Part shown: piece by piece, positions 56,725 to 64,000 of the stretch
How positions within the stretch are numbered: position 1 is the first letter of the stretch
How the letters are laid out: each line of letters starts with the position of its first letter
DNA from: an uncultured Oscillospiraceae bacterium
GTDB lineage: Bacteria; Bacillota; Clostridia; Oscillospirales; Ruminococcaceae
Reading direction: 5' to 3'
Length of the DNA: 64,000 nt
Assembly (NCBI GenBank): GCA_934446565.1
Contig: CAKSEO010000005.1
Span: 1-64,000, forward strand
The notes under the pieces: model-generated
Told to the model about the DNA's origin: nothing
Seen by the model: the letters and a program-made list of their open reading frames with translations, nothing else
Database searches by the model: none
Translations under genes and position numbers: made by a program

Positions 56725-56757
56725 ACCGGCGGAGCTAAAGTCCGCCGGTATTTTTCT
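56725..56757 (+). terminator. Terminator of the TAXI-GltS operon
   Basis: ACCGGCGGA (56725-56733) and TCCGCCGGT (56741-56749) form a perfect 9-bp stem, followed by ATTTTTC. Confidence 0.88.
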
Positions 56758-56934
56758 TCCATCTGCACACCTAAAGTCCTACTTCTTCCCATTTCAGAGA
56801 AAATCCACATTTCAATCTGTCGAATTGCACAATTTATTAACATATATTTCTCATCCATGCAGGAAATACTTCGCCATCTATCATAAAACTGTCACAGAAA
56901 TAATGTATAATTCATGTAAACGGAAAGGCAGGGA
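56758..56934 (+). promoter_or_regulatory. Leader of the VTC-DUF4956 operon
   Basis: Contains no gene that I can see. TATAAT at 56905-56910 is a good -10 box but no clear -35 box sits 17 bases upstream. AAAGG near 56924-56928 serves as the ribosome binding site. Confidence 0.4.
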
Positions 56935-57669
56935 GTGATAAAAACGGCTTACGCAAATACGTTCCGGCGCATGGAAATAAAATACCTGCTGAGCGAACGG
57001 CAGACCGAACAGCTCATGGAGCGCATCTCCGGCAGGATGGCTGAGGACAGATATTCCCGCCAGACCACCTGCTCGCTTTACTGCGACAGCCCCGATCTCC
57101 TGCTGGCGCGGCTCTCCATGGATAAGCCCGTCTACAAGGAAAAGCTCCGGCTGCGCTCCTACGGAAACGTGACCGACTCCTCCCCGGCGTTCCTCGAGAT
57201 CAAGAAGAAATTCAGCGGCATAGTCTACAAGCGGCGTATCCCCGCCGACTTCGCCAGCGCGGAACGCTTCCTGACGGACGGCGCTCCGCTGGAATCCGCC
57301 GACTACAACTCCCGGCAGGTCGCCGCCGAGATACGGCACATGATGAGCCGCGACGGCCTCCAGCCAAGAGCCGCGATATTCTACGACCGCCGTGCTTTCC
57401 ACGGCGCGGACGACCCGGAGCTCCGGCTCACGCTGGACGGCAACGTCCGCTTCCGGCTGGACGACCTCGACCTGCGCCACGGCACCGACGGAGTATACCT
57501 CCAGGGACAGCCGTTCCGCATAATGGAAATAAAATCCGCGACCGCCGTCCCGCTATGGCTCGCCGCGATCCTCTCCGAAATGGAGCTGTATCCGGGCTCG
57601 TTCTCGAAATACGGCTCGGTCTACAGACAGTTCCTCTCAGGGCTGACTGATACGACCTGCAAGACATAA
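56935..57669 (+). CDS. Polyphosphate polymerase (VTC) domain protein
   Basis: A 244-residue VTC-domain protein, the tunnel fold that polymerises polyphosphate from ATP in yeast Vtc4. Basic and acidic residues of the tunnel are visible in RRMEIKYLL (near 11), EKLRLRSYG (near 71), FLEIKKKF (near 86), FYDRRAFHG (near 148), LTLDGNVRFR and IMEIKSATAVP (near 198). There are no SPX or membrane domains; the membrane part is the next gene. The GTG start follows AAAGG. Whether this enzyme makes polyphosphate or another polymer is not known. Confidence 0.82.
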   Translation: MIKTAYANTFRRMEIKYLLSERQTEQLMERISGRMAEDRYSRQTTCSLYCDSPDLLLARLSMDKPVYKEKLRLRSYGNVTDSSPAFLEIKKKFSGIVYKRRIPADFASAERFLTDGAPLESADYNSRQVAAEIRHMMSRDGLQPRAAIFYDRRAFHGADDPELRLTLDGNVRFRLDDLDLRHGTDGVYLQGQPFRIMEIKSATAVPLWLAAILSEMELYPGSFSKYGSVYRQFLSGLTDTTCKT

Positions 57670-57700
57670 CTAACTTACCTGACCTACTGGAGCAACTGAT

Positions 57701-58381
57701 ATGAACGACTTTTTTGACACGATAATCGGCTCGGACGGGATGACGATGACCTCCACGCTCATCTGCACAGCGGCTTCCCTGCTGCTGGGGCTAGGGGCTG
57801 CGGCGGTCTACAGGCTGCGCACGCAGAAGCCCTCCCGCAATATGTTCGTCACTATGCTGGTGCTCCCCGCGCTGGTGCAGGCGGTCATAATGCTGGTCAA
57901 CGGCTCAATCGGCGCGGGCGTCGCCGTCATGGGAGCGTTCAGCCTTATCAGGTTCCGCTCCGCGCCCGGTAACGCCCGGGATATCTGCTTCATCTTCTAC
58001 GCGGTCTGCATCGGGCTCGCCACCGGCATGGGCTACATCGCGTTCGCGGTGCTCATCGCGGTCATTATCGGCGCTGTGCTCACCGCCGTGAGCTTCACGC
58101 CCTGGTTCAGAAATACCAGCCGCCGCAGGCTGCTGCGCATACTCATCCCGGAAAACCTCGACTATACCGGCGTTTTCGACGATATCTTCGCGGAATACCT
58201 CTCGGAGCATGAGCTCATCCAGGTAAAGTCCACCGCGATGGGTACGCTGTTCGACCTGCGCTACTACGTCACCGAAAAGGACGTCTCCCGCGAAAAGGAA
58301 ATGCTCGACCACCTGCGCGAGCGCAACGGGAATCTGACTATTTCGCTGTCCGCTATCCCTGAAATCGTGGAGCAGCTTTAA
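57701..58381 (+). CDS. DUF4956 membrane protein
   Basis: A 226-residue protein with four membrane helices (about 17-37, 45-66, 70-90, 105-132) and a cytoplasmic C-terminal domain. The GAFSLIRFRSAPGNARDICFIF loop is characteristic of DUF4956. These proteins are commonly encoded with VTC-domain and CotH-like or carbohydrate-binding proteins. Probable membrane part of the VTC system. Starts 31 bases after the VTC gene. Confidence 0.85.
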   Translation: MNDFFDTIIGSDGMTMTSTLICTAASLLLGLGAAAVYRLRTQKPSRNMFVTMLVLPALVQAVIMLVNGSIGAGVAVMGAFSLIRFRSAPGNARDICFIFYAVCIGLATGMGYIAFAVLIAVIIGAVLTAVSFTPWFRNTSRRRLLRILIPENLDYTGVFDDIFAEYLSEHELIQVKSTAMGTLFDLRYYVTEKDVSREKEMLDHLRERNGNLTISLSAIPEIVEQL

Positions 58382-58404
58382 GGCACTTGTAAGGAGTATA
58401 TATC

Positions 58405-60375
58405 ATGAAATCAGGCTTGAGAGCGCTTGCCGCGCTCTGTTCCATCGCGCTGTCGGTCAACACCGGCTGCTCAAATTCCCCGCTCCGCTCGAGCGAAGCC
58501 GCGGACGTCACCCAGGAGGGAGACTCCTCCGTGACCCGCGCCGAGACCGCCGACGCCGTGCAGCTTTCAATGCACACCGTCAGCGAAAAGGACCTCACCC
58601 CCGCCACCACCTCTGAAAGCACCATCGCTTTCTCCGACAGCGGCGTTGAGCTCCACGGAAAGGGCGTTTCCGCAAACGGAAACGTCGTCACAATCAGCAA
58701 GGCGGGTTCCTACGCCGTTTCGGGGCAGTGCTCCGACGGTCAGATAATCATCGACTGCGGCAAGGACGACCATGTTTATCTCATACTGAACGGCGTTGAC
58801 CTCGCCTGCGCGAGCGGCCCCGCGATACTCTGCAACTCCGCCGACAAACTGACCCTCACCCTCACCGGGAACACCGTCAACACCCTATCCGACGGCGCTG
58901 ACTACACCGCCGAAAACGCCGAGAACAACGCTGCTGCGGTCTACTCCCGCGAGACCCTCGTCATCAACGGCAGCGGCACCCTCAACGTCAACGGCAACTA
59001 CAAGGACGGCATAAACAGCCGCGACGGGCTCAAGCTCTGCGGCGGCGTTATCAACGTCACCGCCGTTGAGGACGGCATTATCGGCAAGGATTACCTCCTA
59101 GGCGCGTCCGGAACGGTCACTGTCAGCAGCGGCTGCGACGGGCTGAAATCCACCAACTCCTCCGACTCGCAGAAGGGCTACATCAGCATAACCGGCGGAG
59201 AATACTCCCTCGAATGCGGCAGGGACGGCGTCCAGGCTGAGACCGACCTCAACATCTCCGGCGGCACGATAAACCTCCTCACAGGCGGCGGCAGTTCCAC
59301 AGTCGAACACTCCGCAAAGGACGACTTCGGCGGTGGAAGATGGGGCGGATTCTCCATGAACGGCGGAAGGAACGACGACAGCTCCTCCAACTCCGACAGC
59401 TTTGATTTCAGCAGCATGACCGATTCCGACGGCAACGCCGCCGAAAGCATGAAAGGGCTGAAAGCCGGAAATTCCATCACGATAACCGGCGGAAAGATAA
59501 CCGCTGACTGCGCGGACGATTCGGTGCACTCCAACGGGACTATCACCATCGACGGCGGAATCTTCTCCCTCGCCAGCGGCGACGACGGTATCCACGCAGA
59601 CCTCCTGCTGACGATAAACAACGGCGAGATAAACATCTCCACCAGCTACGAGGGTCTTGAAGCGAACGGCATAGAGATAAACGGCGGCGTTATCAGCCTG
59701 CGTGCCTACGACGACGGCATTAACGCCTGCGACAGCGATACCTCCGGGATAACTCCCTACATCTCCATCTCCGACGGCAGCATAACCGCCAACGCGGACG
59801 GCGACGGCATCGACTCCAACGGCACCGTCTCCATGAGCGGCGGCACGCTGGTAGTGTTCGGTCCCACGAGCAACGGCGACGGTGCGCTCGACTACGACGT
59901 GTCCTTTGCGATGTGCGGCGGCACACTCATCGCGCTGGGCTCCCGCGGGATGGCTCAGGCTCCCAGCACGCTCTCGCAGCCCTGCCTGTCGGTCTACAGC
60001 AGCGTTGAGGCGGACAGCACCATCGAAGTGCGGGACGCGGACGGCAACGACGTGCTAAGCACCGTAACGCCCAAGGCGTGCGAATCGCTGATATTCTCCT
60101 CGGATAAGTTCGCCGAGGGCTCCGCCTACTCCATCTACGCGGACGATGTGCTGCTGACCACCGTCACGGCTACCGACGGCGTGAGCGGCGGCGGCGCCAC
60201 CGGCAGCGGCGCGGGCACCTGGAATCAGAACGGTCCCTGGGGTCAGCACAACAGCAACGACCGCAACGAGGACTTCACTCACCCGACCCCTCCTGACGAT
60301 GACTCCTCCAGACCGGAGCGCCCTGCGGACGGCGATATAACTCCCCCGTCCGGATATTCGGATACGGCGGCATAA
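58405..60375 (+). CDS. Carbohydrate-binding-type (DUF4353) lipoprotein with beta-helix repeats
   Basis: A 656-residue lipoprotein (lipobox NTGC, Cys near 22). From residue 95 to about 560 it repeats short, right-handed beta-helix-like turns rich in N, G and D, such as ISGGTINLLTGGG, ITGGKITADCADDSVHSNG and SISDGSITANADGDGIDSNG, as seen in DUF4353 proteins annotated as carbohydrate-binding. A Gly/Ser/Asn/Pro tail follows. It forms the end of the VTC-DUF4956 cluster and lies outside the cell. Its ligand is unknown. Confidence 0.8.
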   Translation: MKSGLRALAALCSIALSVNTGCSNSPLRSSEAADVTQEGDSSVTRAETADAVQLSMHTVSEKDLTPATTSESTIAFSDSGVELHGKGVSANGNVVTISKAGSYAVSGQCSDGQIIIDCGKDDHVYLILNGVDLACASGPAILCNSADKLTLTLTGNTVNTLSDGADYTAENAENNAAAVYSRETLVINGSGTLNVNGNYKDGINSRDGLKLCGGVINVTAVEDGIIGKDYLLGASGTVTVSSGCDGLKSTNSSDSQKGYISITGGEYSLECGRDGVQAETDLNISGGTINLLTGGGSSTVEHSAKDDFGGGRWGGFSMNGGRNDDSSSNSDSFDFSSMTDSDGNAAESMKGLKAGNSITITGGKITADCADDSVHSNGTITIDGGIFSLASGDDGIHADLLLTINNGEINISTSYEGLEANGIEINGGVISLRAYDDGINACDSDTSGITPYISISDGSITANADGDGIDSNGTVSMSGGTLVVFGPTSNGDGALDYDVSFAMCGGTLIALGSRGMAQAPSTLSQPCLSVYSSVEADSTIEVRDADGNDVLSTVTPKACESLIFSSDKFAEGSAYSIYADDVLLTTVTATDGVSGGGATGSGAGTWNQNGPWGQHNSNDRNEDFTHPTPPDDDSSRPERPADGDITPPSGYSDTAA

Positions 60376-60380
60376 TAAAT

Positions 60381-60420
60381 CCCCGGCTCAGTTAATTTTA
60401 CTGAACCGGGGTAATTTTAT
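60381..60420. terminator. Terminator of the VTC cluster, convergent with thiN
   Basis: CCCCGG with TCAGT pairs with ACTGA with CCGGGG (60381-60411), followed by TAATTTTATT on the plus strand; thiN ends just inside its right flank. Confidence 0.82.
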
Positions 60421-61025
60421 TCCCGATGTTCTATTATCAGCGCCGTGCCGGCGTGGACGATTATCCTGCCGACCTCCTCGGCGACCTCGTTGCTGACCCC
60501 CAGCGGGTAGGCGTTGTCAAGGCGGTAGCGCACCAGCCCGTACTTCATGCCGTACTCGCTCACCGTGCAGGTCTCCCCATAGGAGAACACCGACACGTAT
60601 CCTGGGAATTTCCGGATATGCACTTCCCGCTCGTGCGCCAGGTAGATCCGCTCGCCGTTTCCAACTATCGTTACGTTCACGCCGCGCTGCCGCATCATTT
60701 CCATTGTCTGGATGTTGGCGATGGTGTGGTCAGTCCTGCCGCCAAGCGCGCAGTACAGCCGGATATCGTCGCAGCCCTCGTCTATCGCCACTTCGCAGGC
60801 GAGGATGGTATCCGTGTCGTCCTTTTCCGGGATGGTGCGGACTACCCGTACGCCCTCCGGCGGCTGGCTGCCCGCGCTGTCGAAATCACCTACGACTATG
60901 TCGGGAACGACCCCCGCAGCAAGCGCGTGGTCAAGCCCCCTGTCGGCGCAGATGACGAGCCCCTCCGGGGTCTCCGGAAGTCTGCCGTCCGGCGCTCCGC
61001 AGATTATTGAACATATTTTTGACAT
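60417..61025 (-). CDS. thiN: Thiamine pyrophosphokinase
   Basis: A 202-residue enzyme making thiamine pyrophosphate from thiamine and ATP. Motifs: ICADRGLDHAL (near 26), VGDFDS (near 44), KDDTDTILA (near 68), ALGGRTDHTIAN (near 92). It lies 4 bases after rsgA; prkC-rsgA-(rpe)-thiN is the conserved order in Firmicutes, but rpe is absent here. GGGAG precedes the ATG. Confidence 0.93.
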   Translation of the reverse strand: MSKICSIICGAPDGRLPETPEGLVICADRGLDHALAAGVVPDIVVGDFDSAGSQPPEGVRVVRTIPEKDDTDTILACEVAIDEGCDDIRLYCALGGRTDHTIANIQTMEMMRQRGVNVTIVGNGERIYLAHEREVHIRKFPGYVSVFSYGETCTVSEYGMKYGLVRYRLDNAYPLGVSNEVAEEVGRIIVHAGTALIIEHRE

Positions 61026-61029
61026 CTCG

Positions 61030-61968
61030 TCACTCCCAGTCGTTTATCTTGCTCGCTTCCTCGTGCATGCGCAGGTAGCTTTCATAGCGGGACTTCGCTA
61101 TCTCGCCGCGCTCGGCGGCGGCTCTTACGGCGCAGTCCTTTTCCTTTATATGCGCGCAGTCGGCGAAACGGCATTTCTCGGCGAACCTGGCGAACTCACG
61201 GAAGCTGTTGTCAAGCTCCGCCGCCGGAATGCGGCAGTAACGCTCGGTGTCCACCGTGGAGAATCCCGGGGTGTCTGCGGCGTATCCGGTCATGCCCGGG
61301 TCGAGCTCCGACAGGCGGTAAAGCTGCGCCTGACGGGTGGTGTGCTTGCCTCTGCCGAGTTTTTTGCTGATGACTCCCGTTTCAAGCTGTAGCTGCGGGA
61401 ACAGCGAATTCATCAGGCTGGATTTCCCTACGCCGGAATTGCCGATGAACGCGGTCAGCCTGCCGTTGATGAACTCCCGGACGGGCTCCGCGCCCTCTCC
61501 GGTGAGGTTGTTCACCATGCAGACGCTTATCCCGATGCTGCGGTAGACCTCCGCGAGCTCCTCCGCCTGCCGGAGGTCGGGCTTGGTGAACGCTATCATC
61601 GGCTCTATCCGCTTGCTGTCGGCTATCGCGATGAGCTTATCCAGCACGAACCGGTTCGGAGCCGGGTCGGCGCAGCTTATCACGAAAACTATCCCGTCCA
61701 GATTCGCGAGGGGCGGCCGCACCAGGTAATTCCGGCGCTCCAGTATCTCGGAGATGAGCGGCTCGTGGTTCTCCTGGCACTCTACTATTACGTTATCACC
61801 GGCGCTGGGGCTTATCTCGTTCTTCCGGAAAAGCCCCCTCGCGGCGCACTTGAAGGACGTCCCGTCCGCGACGCCCCTCCCGTCTTTCTCAAAGCCCGAA
61901 AGGGCATCTACATAATAGATGCCCCCGACTGCTTTTGTAATTATCCCGTGATGATATTCAGCAGAAAT
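61030..61968 (-). CDS. rsgA: Ribosome small-subunit GTPase RsgA (likely ATT start)
   Basis: A 312-residue GTPase of 30S assembly. Parts: an N-terminal OB fold (HHGIITKAVGGIYYV at about 6-20, KCAARGLFRKNEISPSAGD near 45), a circularly permuted GTPase (TKPDL near 125; GNSGVGKSSL near 178; DTPGFS near 226), and a zinc finger (CRFADCAHIKEKDC, about 257). The OB fold reads back to 61968 with no ATG, GTG or TTG. The only start fitting a Shine-Dalgarno (AGGGGG at 61981-61976, 7-base spacing) is an ATT at 61968-61966. A GTG at 61722 would delete the OB fold and is rejected. Follows prkC by 14 bases. Confidence 0.85.
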   Translation of the reverse strand: MSAEYHHGIITKAVGGIYYVDALSGFEKDGRGVADGTSFKCAARGLFRKNEISPSAGDNVIVECQENHEPLISEILERRNYLVRPPLANLDGIVFVISCADPAPNRFVLDKLIAIADSKRIEPMIAFTKPDLRQAEELAEVYRSIGISVCMVNNLTGEGAEPVREFINGRLTAFIGNSGVGKSSLMNSLFPQLQLETGVISKKLGRGKHTTRQAQLYRLSELDPGMTGYAADTPGFSTVDTERYCRIPAAELDNSFREFARFAEKCRFADCAHIKEKDCAVRAAAERGEIAKSRYESYLRMHEEASKINDWE

Positions 61969-61982
61969 ATCATTACCCCCTA

Positions 61983-64000
61983 TCAGTCTACGGAAATTCC
62001 CGGGTCAGGTTCTACCGGAGTAGTCTCTGTGTGGGAACTCGATGTTGTGTGGTCAGGCTGGGACTCGGTGTTCTCCGGCTCGGAGGTGTCGCCTATCTCA
62101 GGCTCTGTTGTGTCCACGGTCGGCTCGTTGACCGCGTCCGCCTGCTGGAGCTCCGAGAAGATGGAGCCGTTGAACGAATCCTCCAGCGTTGCCTTGCTGC
62201 CGTCCTCCGGGAACGATACGACTACCTCGCCGTAGTTGCCGGTCTTTCCGGTGTCGAGCGACGTTACCTTGATGGTGACGGTCTTGGTCTCGCCAGCCTT
62301 GCCGGTGACGGTGTAGGTCAGCGACTTGCTGGACGCAAGTCCGATATCCAGCGTTACCCTGGAATCCTCGTCAAGTACGCCGTCAACGTAATACTTGAAC
62401 TCGAACTCGCCGGAAGCCTTCTTCGGCAGCGAGTAGGTGAACTTTCTGGTCTTTTCGCTTATCTCGCCTGTGCTTACGACAAGCTCGATGGGAGTATCGC
62501 GGTCAACCATGCTGCCCGGCTCGATGCTCTGCTCCATTACAACGTCCTTTTCGACTTCCTCGCTGTCCTCGTAGCGCACCTGCGGGTCGAGGTGGTACTC
62601 AGCCGCGCGCTCCAGCGCAACGGAAAGCGGCAGGTTTACGAACTTCGGGACGTTAACGGAGGTGTCCTCCGGACCCATGCTTATGACAAGCGCGACCGTG
62701 CTGCCCTGGTCTGCCATCTCGTGGGCAGCGGGTTCGGTGCGGATAACGTAATCCTTGGCGATGTCGTCGGATTCAACGAAGGTTTTCTTTACCTTGAAGC
62801 CGTCCTTCTGGAGCTTGGTCTCGGCGATAGCCGCGCTGAGGTTCGACATATCCTGTATCTCGATCTGGCGGATACCCATGCTGACCTTGACGGTGACTTC
62901 AGTGCCTATCTTGACCTTACGTCCCTCGGGGTACTCCTGGTCGAATATCTGATCCTTTGTTACCTCGCTCCACTCCTGCTCGGGGACTAGCGTCATGTAC
63001 TGGGAATACTTGGACTTAGCCTCGTCCCAGGACATTCCGATGAGGTTCGGCATGAGGTACTCGTTGCTGTCGTTGACGCTCACCGTGGAGCCGCTGGATA
63101 TCCCCGCAACGGAGCCTACCTGCTCCGGCGTAACGTTAAGGTTGCGGAAAACTATCGTCATGACAAGGAACACCGTCGCGATAACGAACGCAGTTCCCAC
63201 CGCAAAGAGGATAGGTATCAGCGGGGAGCGGCGCTCCTCGTACTCGTCCTCGTCGTCATCGTAGTCGTCCTCGTCGTAATCCTCGTCCGGCTCGGTCTGG
63301 ACTGCCTGCTTGCGGCGTACGCGCTCCTGCTCGGCTGCCGGGATGGGGCGGTCGAAGTACTTGGTGGAGCCGTCCGTGGAGTTGTACTTATACTCGAACA
63401 GCATGCTCGGATTCGCCTTGAAATCCTCGAGGTCCTTTATCATCTCGCCGGCGGTCTGGTAGCGCTGCGCGGGGTCCTTCTGCATTGCGCGGAGGACTAT
63501 CTGCTCCAGTCCCTCCGGGATGGTGCTGTTGATCTCGGTGGGCTTCTTCGGGGTACTCTGCATGTGCATGAGCGCGATGGAAACCGGGGTGTCGCCGTCG
63601 AAGGGCTTCTTGCCGGTAAGCATCTCATACAGCGCCACGCCTACGGAGTAGATGTCGCTGCGCTCGTCGGTGATGTCGCCGCGCGCCTGCTCCGGGCTGA
63701 TGTAGTGAACAGAGCCGATGGTCTTTTCGGAGACGGTCTTGTTGTTCTCGCGGTTAAAGCGCGCGATGCCGAAATCCATGACCTTGATAGTGCCGTCGCT
63801 GAGCAGCATCACGTTGCTGGACTTGATGTCGCGGTGGACTATCCCGCGGTCGTGAGCGTGCTGGAGCGCACGAAGTATCTGCACGGTGAAGTGCACCGCG
63901 TCGCGCCATTTCAGTACGCCCTGCTGCTCGATGTAGTCGGTGAGCGTGATGCCGTCAACGTACTCCATTACGATGAACTGCACCTTGTCGGTGAAACCGA
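61983..64000 (-). CDS. prkC: PASTA-domain Ser/Thr protein kinase (PrkC/Stk1), 5' end outside window
   Basis: The 5' end lies past the window edge, so the kinase N-lobe is missing. Visible kinase parts: HRDIKSSNVMLL (near the start of the known part), DFGIARF, APE-type ISPEQARGD. Next come a linker, a very acidic stretch (EDYDEDDYDDDEDEYEE), one membrane helix, and three PASTA repeats of about 67 residues (segments beginning NEYLMPNLIG, IRQIEIQDMS and VNVPKFVNLP), ending in a Ser/Thr/Glu-rich tail. PASTA domains sense muropeptides. The gene begins a prkC-rsgA-thiN operon; the phosphatase prpC usually just upstream would be outside the window. Confidence 0.92.
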   Translation of the reverse strand, partial: GFTDKVQFIVMEYVDGITLTDYIEQQGVLKWRDAVHFTVQILRALQHAHDRGIVHRDIKSSNVMLLSDGTIKVMDFGIARFNRENNKTVSEKTIGSVHYISPEQARGDITDERSDIYSVGVALYEMLTGKKPFDGDTPVSIALMHMQSTPKKPTEINSTIPEGLEQIVLRAMQKDPAQRYQTAGEMIKDLEDFKANPSMLFEYKYNSTDGSTKYFDRPIPAAEQERVRRKQAVQTEPDEDYDEDDYDDDEDEYEERRSPLIPILFAVGTAFVIATVFLVMTIVFRNLNVTPEQVGSVAGISSGSTVSVNDSNEYLMPNLIGMSWDEAKSKYSQYMTLVPEQEWSEVTKDQIFDQEYPEGRKVKIGTEVTVKVSMGIRQIEIQDMSNLSAAIAETKLQKDGFKVKKTFVESDDIAKDYVIRTEPAAHEMADQGSTVALVISMGPEDTSVNVPKFVNLPLSVALERAAEYHLDPQVRYEDSEEVEKDVVMEQSIEPGSMVDRDTPIELVVSTGEISEKTRKFTYSLPKKASGEFEFKYYVDGVLDEDSRVTLDIGLASSKSLTYTVTGKAGETKTVTIKVTSLDTGKTGNYGEVVVSFPEDGSKATLEDSFNGSIFSELQQADAVNEPTVDTTEPEIGDTSEPENTESQPDHTTSSSHTETTPVEPDPGISVD

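Noticed and set aside
54195..56858. An 887-codon open frame on the minus strand opposite the TAXI, gltS and microprotein genes
   Set aside because: The plus strand has clear family motifs and ribosome binding sites for all three genes. The minus frame is Arg/His/Asp-rich with no recognisable domain and reads through a repeat and terminator; it is a shadow of high-GC coding on the other strand.
61030..61722. A 230-residue RsgA starting at GTG 61722
   Set aside because: It would lack the OB fold, which is clearly encoded in the same frame upstream as far as 61968.

Overview
The window looks like chromosome from an anaerobic, fermentative gut or rumen clostridium of the Ruminococcus/Oscillospiraceae type. 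This is inferred from gene content: an electron-bifurcating [FeFe]-hydrogenase, a cytoplasmic-type GH9 cellulase-family enzyme, two large GH2 beta-galactosidases, Firmicutes-type sigma-A promoters and strong GGAGG ribosome binding sites, a PASTA kinase next to rsgA and thiN, and DUF4358, DUF4364 and DUF4956 proteins. No tRNA, rRNA, CRISPR array, phage or transposase gene was seen.

Layout. 1-8.4 kb (+): hydC-hydB-hydA, then GH9, a double-SGNH surface protein and a DUF4358 lipoprotein. 8.4-15.7 kb (-): a 56-residue protein, a MATE pump, a MoxR/DUF58/DUF4129 module and metH. 15.8-20.1 kb (-): aroB-aroA-aroC followed by DUF4364 and a small membrane protein. 20.1-22.9 kb (-): a second MATE pump and an iron alcohol dehydrogenase. 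23-28.5 kb (-): ABC ATPase, a 1061-residue surface protein of repeated Ig-like domains, and a MacB/FtsX permease. 28.8-35.4 kb (-): AIM24-like protein, M50 protease, ilvD, ROK glucokinase, manA, LUD protein and a degenerate LCP-like protein. 35.6 kb (+): alanine racemase. 36.7-44.7 kb (-): two-component system, an extra ATPase-domain protein, pepF, a membrane protein, tyrA and a DHH phosphoesterase. 44.9-54 kb: sugar-binding lipoprotein and two GH2 genes (-), with a divergent AraC regulator (+). 54.3-60.4 kb (+): TAXI binding protein, GltS-type symporter and a 59-residue microprotein, then VTC domain, DUF4956 and a beta-helix lipoprotein. 60.4-64 kb (-): prkC (cut by the window edge), rsgA and thiN.

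How the genes fit together. Plant-fibre sugars would be taken in and cleaved by the GH9 and GH2 enzymes, phosphorylated by the ROK kinase and isomerised by ManA, with excess electrons leaving through HydABC and the alcohol dehydrogenase. The aro operon and tyrA serve aromatic amino acid synthesis, with ilvD and metH for other amino acids.

Most interesting points. (1) A TAXI solute-binding lipoprotein sits directly upstream of a GltS symporter and a repeat-containing microprotein, with no TRAP membrane subunits. (2) Three kinds of non-coding, structured repeat occur between genes: copies at 1-72 and 54054-54240, a 110-bp palindrome inside 28563-28740, and a terminal-inverted-repeat element at 46451-46574. 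(3) The AraC and GH2 promoters are divergent and share one perfect 16-bp palindrome that holds both -35 boxes. (4) rsgA appears to start at ATT. All family assignments are from reading motifs; no database search was run.
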